DNA of 64,000 nt. It comes from Adiantum capillus-veneris (Eukaryota > Streptophyta > Polypodiopsida > Polypodiales > Pteridaceae). Below are positions 54,034 through 64,000 of the stretch, piece after piece. Position 1 is the first letter of the stretch. Each line of letters begins with the position of its first letter. The stretch covers positions 151,815,741 through 151,879,740 of the forward strand of contig CM043945.1 of the NCBI GenBank assembly GCA_014529385.2, in the 5' to 3' direction. The notes beneath the pieces are model-generated. The model was not told where the DNA came from. It made no database searches and saw only the letters and a program-made list of their open reading frames with translations. Made by a program: the position numbers and the translations under genes.

Positions 54034-54697
54034 AGGGTGTTGCTAGCACAAAAATGGGGAGCCATAAGCAAGAGCACTATTCTATAGCTTGAGAATCCAA
54101 GCTCAACCTCTCTAGAAGGAGCTCTTGAGTGGAATCTCATTGTCTTATGCATATGCATGTGTTGTATTAGGGGTGATTAGCAAGGGAACTCTATGCCATT
54201 GTAAGAGAGAGTGATCATTCAATTGAGAGTAGAAAATCTATCATTTCTCCTACTAGTGTAAGCCCAACATTTGCTGAATCAAGGAGGGTGGATTTGGAGT
54301 AAGCTTGGATACTTTGTCTCTCTTCCAACGTGAAGAAATAGACAACAATGATGTGTAAGTGTCTTGGTGTTTTTTTTTTTTTAAAAATAAGTTCTGGATA
54401 GCTTGTCTCTGGGTGTTGTCATCAATTTAGCCATAAATCCCACATACTGTAAGAGGGCGACAAAGTGGAGAGGACTCCCCTGGCTTTAAGACAGTGATTG
54501 GGGTGGCTTTTCTTGTGATGTGTTGTGGTGTAATTTACTCAAGCTATGTTGAAAAAATACTAATCTCACTTTCATTGGTCATGACAGATTTGTAAGAAGG
54601 CATTAGTGCAACAATCACCCCCTCCCCCTTCCCTCTTTTTCTTACATATATAATTGTGTTTGCTTGATCACTGTTGAAGATTTCAAAGCAGCCCGAG

Positions 54698-54699
<2 letters not shown>

Positions 54700-54773
<74 letters not shown>
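54700..54773. repeat. (CT)n tract in the A2 5' LTR
   Basis: About 74 bases, against about 46 in the 3' LTR of the same element. Confidence 0.92.
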
Positions 54774-54775
<2 letters not shown>

Positions 54776-54950
54776 GCGTCCTAGTTCGCATCCAAAACTA
54801 GGTGGTGCCCCAAATTTGTGTAAGGTTTGGTTGCGGGTTTGTGTGTGTGTTTGATGTTTTTTCCAACCCCAACCCAATTGAGCAGCACGGGAGACTAGCA
54901 AAGTTCTTAGAGGCCACCCTTCTTGTTGCCCACCCCGGACCGCCTCAAAT

Positions 54951-54968
54951 TGGTGCCCCCACCGAGGA
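54951..54968 (+). promoter_or_regulatory. primer binding site of gypsy A2
   Basis: TGGTGCCCCCACCGAGGA, one base different from A1 and B. Confidence 0.8.
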
Positions 54969-55025
54969 ACCAACTTGTGTACGTTTTTGTGTAGGATCAA
55001 TCTTTAAAATAGTCAAGTAGTTTGC

Positions 55026-55238
55026 ATGAATCAAGAGAATTTGTATGATCCTTTCATTCCGATTGCAAGGCAAAAGGTACGCATAATTGTTAGTACTAAG
55101 TTGCAATTTCAACGCGTAATTCGTAGATTTTTAGGTCCGCTTAGGTTGACCGAGATAAACGCTTCAGTGAATCCTTTTATTTTGCCTCTCATTAGGTACG
55201 ACCTTACTCTGGACGTCTATATTTTTGTTTTGTTTTAA
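55026..55238 (+). CDS. leader small ORF 1 of gypsy A2 (70 aa)
   Basis: Intact and the same length as in A1, with about five amino-acid differences (for example LRLTEINAS for LRLVEINAS). The end NPFILPLIRYDL is kept. Unknown function; see the A1 copy. Confidence 0.6.
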   Translation: MNQENLYDPFIPIARQKVRIIVSTKLQFQRVIRRFLGPLRLTEINASVNPFILPLIRYDLTLDVYIFVLF

Positions 55239-55259
55239 GAATTAAGGCATGCATAGACC

Positions 55260-55478
55260 ATGGATAATGGCCCAGGAATAGAGGTTTTCCCCTTCCATTT
55301 CACTCCACACATTAGAGTAAACATTGCAATTAGTATAAAAAACCATTTTCAACAACGTATGGTGTTCATGTTTGGTGCCCAAAGAGTAGGAGAAATTCTC
55401 GCGTCACCAAACCCTGTCATCCTGCCTCTTATTGATTATCATAGGTCATTTGATGTGAATATTTTTATTTTGTTGTAG
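55260..55478 (+). CDS. leader small ORF 2 of gypsy A2 (72 aa)
   Basis: Intact and the same length as in A1, with about four or five amino-acid differences. It stops 89 bases before gag; the extra bases are in a poly-A run near 55520. Confidence 0.6.
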   Translation: MDNGPGIEVFPFHFTPHIRVNIAISIKNHFQQRMVFMFGAQRVGEILASPNPVILPLIDYHRSFDVNIFILL

Positions 55479-55567
55479 AATAGATTGCAATTTAGAAAAT
55501 ATTACTGTGTAAATCTTAAAAAAAAAAAAAACAAACAAAAACGTGTTGTCACCTTAAAATTGATTCA

Positions 55568-56350
55568 ATGGAGGCCCAACGCCAAATGTCTGGATATCCT
55601 CTTTTCTTTGGAGAGCCTGGAGAGGATGTAGAATTATTTTTAGCAAATTTCAAGATGTCTTGTCGTATCAAGAGGATAGTAACTAATCAAGAATGCGTAG
55701 AGATGTTTGAAGTGGTCCTTAGGAAACATGCTAGCACTTGGTTTGACTCGTTGCCTGAGGAAGTTAAAGGGAATTACACGGAAGTTGTGAATCATTTCAA
55801 GAGATACTTCTTTGATCCCAAAAACACTCAAAAACTATGGCAAGACATTATTTCTCATAAGCAAAAAGACCTAGATGACTACTACTTGTACAAGCAAGAG
55901 TTTCTACGTCTTTGGGCTGTATGTGTGAGAAATGTTGCTAACCCTGGTGATGGTGCAGAGTTCCTAAAGAAGAAGAGGTTCATAGCCGGACTCTTTCCTA
56001 ACCTTAAGATAAAAGTTGAGGCGAGTGCACCTGCTACCTTTGATGCAGCTGAAACTAGGGCTGCTGAGAAATATAGAAAACTCAAGTGCCTAAGTGGAGA
56101 GGTTCCAATAGAAGGTCTTAGACCCAAAGGTAAGTCACAAGCATCGACATCTAGGGAGCTTCCTGAGGTAACAACTGAAGTAATCGAGAAGTTGAATGAA
56201 TCTTTAAGTAGCCTGTCAATTCACCTTGCACAAGCCATAGGTCCAAAGGCACAAGCAAAGAAGTCAGAAGAGAGAGAGCCACGACCTAGGAGAGTCTTGC
56301 AATGTTGGAATTGCGGAGAGTCTAGACATGGGATGTATAATTATCCCTGA
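55568..56350 (+). CDS. gypsy A2 gag
   Basis: Capsid gene starting MEAQRQMSGYP; the frame upstream is closed, which fixes the start. Capsid core WFDSLPEEVKGNY and DPKNTQKLWQDI, a Lys/Glu-rich tail, then the zinc knuckle start CWNCGESRHGMYNYP. It ends at TGA 56348-56350 where A1 has a Cys codon. The third Cys of a standard CCHC knuckle (present in family B as GMYYC) is Tyr here. Confidence 0.85.
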   Translation: MEAQRQMSGYPLFFGEPGEDVELFLANFKMSCRIKRIVTNQECVEMFEVVLRKHASTWFDSLPEEVKGNYTEVVNHFKRYFFDPKNTQKLWQDIISHKQKDLDDYYLYKQEFLRLWAVCVRNVANPGDGAEFLKKKRFIAGLFPNLKIKVEASAPATFDAAETRAAEKYRKLKCLSGEVPIEGLRPKGKSQASTSRELPEVTTEVIEKLNESLSSLSIHLAQAIGPKAQAKKSEEREPRPRRVLQCWNCGESRHGMYNYP

Positions 56351-59300
56351 CCCCATGGCGATCCAGGGAGACCTAACTTGAATTACCTAGTAATGAATGT
56401 AGGTGAAGGAATGGGTCAACAAACAAGGCTTCTACAAAGTCCAAATGGAACAAGACCACCTCCACAAGGGGTAGAAGGAGTTCCACCTTCGCCAGATCCA
56501 AATGTGCATGTGGTAGAGGTGACAAATTCAAATGAGGTTGACATGGAAGCAAATGGCATTAAGCGTGGCCGTGGAAAAGGGAAGGAGAAAGAAGGAGTCA
56601 CGTCACAAAGTGATCATGGACGAGAAAAGAAGGCAAAGGAGACCAAGGAAACTAAGAGGACTCGGCGTCGTATCAATCTCCAAGACTTCCCTCTTGGACA
56701 TGGTATGACTCATACAACCTATTGGAAGACATGAGAGGTAAGGGTCCTGATATCTCATGGCCTCAGTTTCTTGCATTATGCCCACAAGTTAGGAGGGATT
56801 TAACAAAGGCAGTTAGCACTAGAAGAAAGGTAAAAGAGAGTGTGCCTGTTGTAAAAATTGCACATGCTAAAATGAATGAGGATATTACACCTGTGCTAGA
56901 TTGTTACATCAAAGGAAGATTGGCTAGGAAAGGTCTAGTGGATGGGGGTGCACAAATTTACATCATGACAGAGGGACTCATGCAAAAACTAGGCATGCAC
57001 ATCCATGAGACACCTGAAATTAAAGTCAAGATGGCAAACAATAGCAAAGCTAGGTGTGTAGGCATTTGTAAAAATGTTTTTGTAGAGGCCTTTGGCATTA
57101 AGAAGGCAGTGGATTTTTATGTTATGTCTACGAAAGGAAATGGTTATCCATTTATCCTAGGGAGACCATGGCTAATGAAAATGCGAGCTTTGCAGGATTG
57201 GGAGAGTGGAAAGCTAATTTGCAGGAATGACAATCATAAGAAGGTTGTCTTTGACATGAAGGAGCAATGCCAAGAGGAGCTCCATGAAGAATCATCTCAA
57301 AGTGAGACGGAGGAAGGTTGGACCGATAGCACTTCAGAAGGAGAAAGTAGCGGTAGCATTACTGAAGAGGAGTCTTCCATCGAAGTCATGGGGGTAAGGT
57401 TTAAGCCAAACAACCAAGAAACCTCTTGCCCAGGTTTGGAAGAGGTAGGTTCCCAAGAAAACCAAAAAGTGGAAGATGAAAGAATGCTAGAAGGTATGTT
57501 ATCTACAACACTTACAAAGTCTGAAAGAGAGGAGCTCAAAGGTGTGTTAAGAAAATTTCCTAGGCTTTTTGCTAAAGACTACACCGATGTGTGTGGAGTA
57601 GATGCTGTTCAACACAAAGTTGAGTTGAAGCCAGAGGCCACACCTAAGGCTCAGAAGCTATGAAGGCTAGGAGTCATCAAGGAGCACGCTTTACTCAAGG
57701 AGGTAAGAAAGCTTCTAGCAGCAGGTTTCATTTATCTAGTGGAGAATTCAGAGTGGGTCTCTCCCGTTGCTGTCACTCCTAAGAAAAATGGCAAGTGGAG
57801 GGTGTGTGTGGATTACCGTCCACTCAATGAGGCAACAAAAAGAGATCACTTTCCCCTCCCATTTCAAGATGAGATACTAAACGAGGTAGCTGGTCATGAG
57901 AAGTACACTATGTGTGATGGCTACTCGGGTTACTTTCAAATAGGTATCGCATTGGAAGATTAGTGGAAAACAACCTTCATCACTCCTTGGGGTTGTTATG
58001 CTTTTAGAGTCATGCCATTTGGACTGACAAATGCTCCTGTAACTTTCCAACGCTTCATGAACATGGTGTTTCAAGTTTTCTTTGGAAAGTCCATTAGGGT
58101 TTTTATTGATGATTTTTGCATTTATAGCTCAAAATCATTGCATCTACAAAGGATAGAAGAAGGTTTAAAGAAGCTCTACGACATGGGAGGTCAACTCAAC
58201 CCCGAAAAGTGTCACATAGGTGAGGATGAAGTGATCTTGCTTGGTCACAAGGTTTCCTATAAAGGCATTGAGGTGGATCCTTCAAAGGCAAAGGCTCTTA
58301 TTGAGCTCCCATCACCCAAGAATCTCAAAGAGGTCATCTCATTCATTCGAAAGGTGAAGTATATGTCACACTTTATTCACTTAGCTTCGGAGTTGCTTCA
58401 TCCTTTGCAAAAGTTGACACAACAAGTAGAATTTGCATGGTCTTATGAGCTTGAAGAGTACTTTTGTAACATTAAAGTCATTTTGTCAGAGCTACCAATA
58501 CTCATGCCTCCTTGTTGGGAGTACACATTTTTTGTTAGCTCTAGTGTTGGGAAGGAAACAATTGGTGTAGGTTTATTACAACAAGATCCCCACAGTACCA
58601 GGATGCGACCCATCTACTTTGCTAGTAGGGTCATGAATGCTTTGGAGAGAGGCTACACGGAGGCAGAACTCATAATGCTGTCTCTCATGTTTGCGGTGAG
58701 AAAGTTTAGATCCTACTTGCTACCAAAACCTTTTGTAATTCTCACTGCTGCTACAGAAAATTTATTTCCTTGGGTGTCATCTCAAATGAATCTTAGCACC
58801 AGGATCTCAAAGTGGATTATGGAATTGCAAGAGTTCCAATACTCTTTCAAGGTAGAAGATAGTGTGCGTGCACAATTGGCAGGGATCCTTACTTATAGGG
58901 TACATGAGAAGGAGATTAAGGTGCCTAAAGTAAATACCCTACCATTGCCACCACCTAAAAGTATTCCTAATGCTTTTACCTTGTTCTTTGATGGAGCTTT
59001 TTGACGACTCACAGGAAAAGCAAGGGGAGGGCTAGTATTGCTCAACCCAAGTGGAGAGGTCGTCATGAAAGAGAAGGTCAATCTACCAGGTTCAACTAGC
59101 AACAATGAAGCAGAATACGACACACTACTTCATGGTTTAAAGATATGCATTGGCCAAGGTATACAACGTCTCATGGTAAAAGGGGATGCACTTCTCATTG
59201 TGAAGCAAATTTTAGGCATTTGGGCATGCAATAATGAAAGCCTAAGGACAAAAGTTCATGCCATTCGTAGGATGTTTAATCAGTTTGAAGAAATGCAACT

Positions 59301-60852
59301 ATATCATATTCCTAGGAAACAAAATGAAGATGCCGATTTACTTGCACAACAAGTAGTTACATGTGTTGATAAAGAAGTGCAGGTCATCATGGTGGCAGTA
59401 ACTGTCAAGAAACCGAGATACCAGGGATTGGAGTCATTGACTCCCATTATTAACTACATTTTGGAGGGTGAGTTTCCACAAGACTTCACGAAGGCTCATA
59501 AGAGGAGACTCATGAAAAAGGCAAGCGCGTATCTCTTCCTAGAAGGATCCCTCTATCAAAGAGGGAAGGATCAAGTGTGCATAAGAGTACCAACTATCAA
59601 GGAAATTCCAGCCATTCTAAAAGGTTTGCATGAAGAGGCATGTGGTGGTCATTTTGCCCAAGAGTTAACTGTGAAGAAGATTTTTCTTGCGGGGTATGTT
59701 TGGCCAAGTCTACATGTGGATGTCCAACATTAGTGTAAAAGTTGTCACAATTGTCAGGTAAATGGGAATAGAAGATTGGTTTATGGTCCAAGGAAAATCG
59801 TGCTTGCAAATGGACCCTTTGAAAAGTGGGGCATTGATGCTATGGGTCCTCTCCCTAGGACAAAAAATGGTAAACTCTACATTCTAGTGGTTGTAGACTA
59901 TATGACTAGGTGGGTGGAAGCACAAAGTGTGGCAAAGGTAAATGAGAGGACAGTGAGAGAATTTGTCTACACTCACATTTGTTGTACATTTTGCACACCT
60001 TTGGAGATTGTTTCTGATAATGGTCCAGGGTTTAAAAAGGGCTTTCTCACAGAAGTCTGTGAAGAACTTCACATTCTACATCGTCATAGTACACCCTACT
60101 ATCCCCAATCCAATGGTCTGGTAGAAAAATATAATGGTGTCATTGCAGGCATCATTAGAAAGATGGTGAGAAACAAGACAAAGTTGTGGGGTGACTTCGT
60201 GGATGGTGCCTTGTGGACGTATCGAACCACATATAGGGAAGCCACGGAGTTTACACCATTTCACTTGGTCTATGGTCAAGAGGCTTTACAACCAATTGAG
60301 ATCAACATTCTAACAATGCGACTTCATGGCAAAGCAACACAAGATGATCAAGAAGCATGGATGGATCGACTTTTTATCTTAGCTGAGCTTGAGTGGAAAA
60401 GAGAAGCAGCATACGAGTGCTACAAGAGGAAAGCCACAAAGACGAAGGAAAAGCTTGACAAGAAACTGAAGGACAAAGACATCAATGAAGGAGATCTTGT
60501 GATAAGATATGACAATCGACTCGATAATCGTTTTGATGCCAAGTTTGAAACTAGATAGCAGGGGCCATACATAGTCAAGAAGGCTTTCAATTCAAGTTAC
60601 TATCAACTTATGGACTTGAATGGGAAAGAGCACTCCAGGAAGATAAACGGGTATCGCTTGAAGCCTTATTTGTGCCGCCTTCTACCAAAGGATCTACCAA
60701 AGATCTGTCAAAGGGCAGCTGTCTCATGTAAGTTTTGTTACATGAAGCATGAGTGTAACTCCAGCCAAAATTCTGAGGGGCCAAACAATGAAGATCTCGT
60801 CAAGGACTCTGAAGCACTCTCTTTGGAAAAGATGCTCTATGATGGTACATGA
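56351..60852 (+). pseudogene. gypsy A2 pol (PR-RT-RH-aRH-IN)
   Basis: Same domain order as A1. Protease DGGAQIYIM near 56943; reverse transcriptase about 57780-58130 with FIDD at about 58105; RNase H about 58550-58780; second RNase H from FFDGAF (58988) to about 59340; integrase from about 59620 with GIDAMG, SDNGPGF and GLVEKYNG. Breaks: a one-base loss near 56708, then TGA 57661, TAG 57961, TGA 59002, TAG 59731 and TAG 60556. Comparison with A1 shows different breaks in each copy, so the parent was intact and both decayed after insertion. Confidence 0.9.
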
Positions 60853-60865
60853 ATATACCATCATC

Positions 60866-60880
60866 CCGGGGGAGGGCTAA
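60866..60880 (+). promoter_or_regulatory. polypurine tract of gypsy A2
   Basis: CCGGGGGAGGGCTAA directly before the 3' LTR. Confidence 0.8.
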
Positions 60881-62668
60881 TGATAGCCGTTTTTTGGCTC
60901 TCCGTAATTGCCATAGTGAGTTAACCACTCTACCAAAATCATCCAAACACTGTGGCTATCCCTACCATTTCATTGTATATAGGTGTGTGAGAGTTAGGGG
61001 ACTTTTCCCATATCTTGTTAAAAACCTACCAAATAAGGTCAAGGGTATGTGGCATGCATGCATGCACTATGGGGGGCTTACTGTTGGAGGTATTCAAAAT
61101 AATCATCCATAGAAGGACCTCACAAGGACTTTGTGCAGTGGAAAAAAACAGTCGGTTTTGCTGAATTTTTAAAGATCACATGCTCCCCGAAGTTGAAAAG
61201 GTAATACAAACAAAAGTTGTAGCTCGTGGGCTGAACTTTTACCTCAAAGTTTTTCATATTTTTTTGAGCTACGAGCTATGAGCTATGATTTTATTGGTGG
61301 ACCCCAATTTGCCCATGCTATGCAGTCACACTCCCTCTTTCACTTTATCATTTTCCTCTTTCACACACACTTCTCCACTCATCATCCCTACCTCTCTCAC
61401 CACTCCTCTCTGCACCCTTACCTTCTTCTCAACCTTGAAGAATAAGAGAAACCATAGTGAACGCATGTCTCCTACACACACTTCCATTCCAAAATTGACC
61501 ACCTAGTCTGATTTTTCCTCTTCCATATTACCCATATCTATCAAGAAAACCACAAAATTCAGCCTCTTCTCTTGAAAGACGGCACCATGTTGATTGATTA
61601 CTCATATTCAATCACCTTGGCTCTCAAGGAAGGTCAAGAGTGGAGAAAAAACGTACCATCAAAGCTAGTGGACCATTAACAAGCGTCAAAATTGACCCTA
61701 CTCAAGACACTTGGAACATCAACATTGTAAGAAATCCATATTTTCTTACCTATTAAGAGTTTTTTATTCCTTATTTGTATCCTACATGGATACTCCCATT
61801 TTAAATATCCAATTCCATTTGTAAATCAATAAAAATACTAACTCTACTAATTTACTAACACTAACCTACTATGAAAAGTCCTATCACCTCCACTTCTCTC
61901 CTCTCTCTCTTCTTCATCTATCCACACCAACTTCTTGATAATTCCAAGCAAAAGAAATTCTAACCCAACCATGGTTAGAGGAGTAACCCTAGCCCTCAAA
62001 ATTGCTATAAAAGGAGGGTGTAGCTAGCACAAAAATGGGGAGCCATAAGCAAGAGCACTATGCTATAGCTTGAGAATCCAAGCTCAACCTCTCTAGAAGG
62101 AGCTCTTGAGTGGAATCTCATTGTCTCATGCATATGCATGTGTTGTATTAGGGGTGATTAGCAAGGGAACTCTATGCCATTGTAAGAGAGAGTGATCATT
62201 CAATTGAGAGTAAAAAATCTATCATTTCTCCTACTAGTGTAAGCCCAACATTTGCTGAATCAAGGAGGGTGGATTTGGAGTAAGCTTGGATACTTTGTCT
62301 CTCTTCCAACGTGAAGAAATAGACAACAATGATGTGTAAGTGTCTTGGTTTTTTTTTTTTTCTAAAGTTCTTGATAGCTTGTCTCTGGGTGTTGTCATCA
62401 ATTTAGCCATAAATCCCACATACTGTAAGAGGGCCACACGGTGGAGAGGACTCCCCTGGCTTTAAGACAATGATTGGGGTGGCTTTTCTTGTGATGTGTT
62501 GTGGTGTAATTTACTCAAGCTATGTTGAACAAATACTAATCTCACTTTCATTGGTCATGACAGATTTGTAAAAAGGTATTAGTGCAACAATCACCCCCTC
62601 CCCCTTCCCTCTTTTTCTTACATATATAATTGTGTTTGCTTGATCATTGTTGAATGTTTCAAAGCAGC

Positions 62669-62721
<53 letters not shown>

Positions 62722-62891
62722 GTCCTAGTTCGCATCCAAAACTAGGTGGTGCCCCAAATTTGTGTAAGGTTAGGTTGCGGGTTTGTGTGTGCGTTTCTTG
62801 TTTTTTCCAACCCCAACCCAATTGAGCTGCACGGGAGCCTAGAAAAGTGCTTAGAGGCCACTCTTCTTGTTGCCCGCCCCGGACCGCCTCA
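60881..62891 (+). repeat. 3' LTR of gypsy A2, internally deleted
   Basis: 2011 bp. It lacks about 568 bases present at 52530-53097 of the 5' LTR; the join at about 61025 lies on a shared ACC. TATA box at 62005, (CT)n of about 46 bases at 62674-62719. It ends CGCCTCA next to the target copy ATACT. Confidence 0.92.
62674..62719. repeat. (CT)n tract in the A2 3' LTR
   Basis: About 46 bases of CT, homologous in position to 54700-54773. Confidence 0.92.
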
Positions 62892-63122
62892 ATACTTTGG
62901 CATGTCTGGAATCATGGCTTATATTGCACATCGAGTTGGAAAACAAGGAGTCCCTCGCTTGGGAGAAAGACCTATTGTATGTACCATGCCTGATGACATT
63001 AAAAGAAAGATCATCCTTGACAATAGTTGGATCTACCTCAAAGGAACAAGTTGTAATGTATATGAACTCTTATGCAACAAAATATACATTGCAAAGCATA
63101 TGAAGAAAGAAGCAAGAAGGTA
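62892..63122 (+). pseudogene. LINE-like ORF1, second part
   Basis: Directly continues the ORF1 reading after the 5-bp target duplication: FGMSGIMAYIAHRVGK, ERPIVCTMPDDIKRKIIL, then YLKGTSCNVYE. AHRVGK followed by RPI and K-x2-IL are hallmarks of L1-type ORF1 RNA-binding proteins. The frame stays open to TAA at 63120-63122 with a Lys-rich end. Confidence 0.65.
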
Positions 63123-63189
63123 AAGGTGCCATCTCAAAAAGAAAAGTCACTTGAGGAGGATGCAAGTCCACCCAACAAATAGCGATACA

Positions 63190-64000
63190 TGATCTATGAA
63201 ACCAACTTACGCTTTCAGATAAGCTTTTGGAATTGTAATGGGTATCCATGAAATGTGGGAATTGACATTGATGAGCTTACCAATGACTTTGATGTGATAC
63301 TTCTTGTGAAAACATGGGAGAATGATGCACAACGAATTCTTGAATTTGACAAATATGATGTGCATTCTTTGATATGGACAAAAAATGCAAAGCAACGTAG
63401 AGGCCAAGGAGGCATAGCATGTATGACCAAAAAGGGTTTGAAAGATATTTCCATTGTCAAAGAAGATAAGCATAAATGCTACTTATGGCTGAAAATCAAC
63501 CCACCAAATGGTCAAGTCATGTTTGTGGCTGGTTGCTACATTCCTCACAATGAATCCAACTTTTATACTGCTTGGATATGGATAGAGATCAGCCCTTTGT
63601 TGAACTAGAGGAAGACATTGCTCATTACAAGGAACAGGGTGAAGTCATTGTCTTTGCAGATATGAATTCCCACACAAATACGTTACAACACGACGCACAA
63701 CAAGTCGACATGCCGGATGTCTCAAGAAGAAATGGATGACTCATACATGTATAATTGAAGTTCTAATGATGCAAAAGAACTGGATCACTATGGAAAGTCA
63801 CTTATACATATGTGCAACAATACCGGAATGCTCATTGAAAATGGTGTATCTCTATGGCAAGGCACCAATGACTTTATATGTAAAAAGCACAATGGTGATA
63901 GCGTGATTGACTATATGTTGTTTTCGGAAGCCACTCTATAATGTATACAAAGCTTTACACTTGGTGAATGGAATCCGAAATCGGATCATAGGATGTTATG
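63190..64000 (+). pseudogene. LINE-like ORF2, apurinic-type endonuclease (partial)
   Basis: Endonuclease domain that nicks target DNA for LINE insertion, cut by the window end. In order: ISFWNCNGYP with the metal-site Asn, TGA at 63249-63251, KTWE (63308), GCYIPHNES (63532), a frameshift near 63570, EVIVFADMNSHTN (63637-63675), a stop and shift near 63735, then VIDYMLF (63903) and SDHRML at the very end. These are the conserved blocks of the exonuclease-endonuclease-phosphatase fold, in the right order. Reverse transcriptase would lie to the right. Inactive as it stands. Confidence 0.8.

Larger units (their letters stand above)
52384..54947 (+). repeat. 5' LTR of gypsy A2
   Basis: 2564 bp ending CGCCTCA, with TATA box CTATAAAAGG at 54024-54033 and a (CT)n tract of about 74 bases at 54700-54773. 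Confidence 0.92.
52384..62891 (+). mobile_element. gypsy family A retrotransposon, copy A2
   Basis: Rightward element with a perfect target duplication ATACT (52379-52383 and 62892-62896). Its first two LTR bases have changed (CATAGCC instead of TGATAGCC at the 5' end). The organisation is the same as A1: primer site, two intact leader ORFs, gag, pol, polypurine tract. The 3' LTR has a large internal deletion. It is inserted in ORF1 of a LINE-like element. Confidence 0.93.

Overview
The window looks like nuclear DNA from a large, repeat-rich land-plant genome. No host single-copy gene could be recognised with confidence. The plant call rests on a Ty1/copia element with an initiator-Met primer site and a 227-bp LTR, on Ty3/gypsy elements with two RNase H domains (as in the Tat/Ogre branch of plant gypsy elements), and on the dense nesting of elements and long (GA)n tracts. 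The species cannot be told from this sequence; a fern, lycophyte or other non-flowering lineage is only a guess.

Layout. 1-3655: 5' end of a leftward gypsy element (family A, copy A0). 3656-6539: unassigned, with one LTR-like core promoter. 6540-30.9 kb: a nest of elements. An old LTR (D) was hit by element C (6880-30177, target duplication CAGTG). The 5' LTR of C was hit by a leftward copia element (7347-22285, duplication TTTAC/TTTAA). The gag gene of the copia element was hit by an element bounded by inverted repeats (about 10901-20893). That element in turn holds gypsy A copy A1 (11476-20160), whose 3' LTR is truncated. 30.9-33 kb: an inverted, broken relative of C (E). 34442-43681: a nearly intact leftward gypsy element (family B) with two 1549-bp LTRs. 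43.7-46.4 kb: a decayed leftward gypsy (G). 46527-47797: a TTAA-flanked, non-coding element with inverted termini. 47.8-52 kb: a copia LTR, microsatellites, a tRNA-like sequence and a B-like LTR. 52.06 kb to the end: a LINE-like element split in ORF1 by gypsy A copy A2 (52384-62891, duplication ATACT), its endonuclease domain running off the window.

How the genes work together. Families A and B are built alike: LTR, an unusual primer site TGGTGCCCCCACTGAGGA, two small ORFs of 70-74 codons in the leader, then gag, protease, reverse transcriptase, RNase H, a second RNase H and integrase in one frame. The last 53 residues of three of these small ORFs align without gaps between the families. This is the best candidate here for an undescribed component. 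Element C is different: it has LTRs, a primer site, a tract-linked polypurine run and a capsid gene, but no protease, reverse transcriptase, RNase H or integrase. In their place it has a long acidic, coiled-coil coding region, preceded by a leader of diverged repeats of about 280 bp that carry an A/T palindrome around a CGCG core. All coding copies carry stops or frameshifts, many of them explained by CG-to-TG or CHG changes typical of methylated, silenced transposons.
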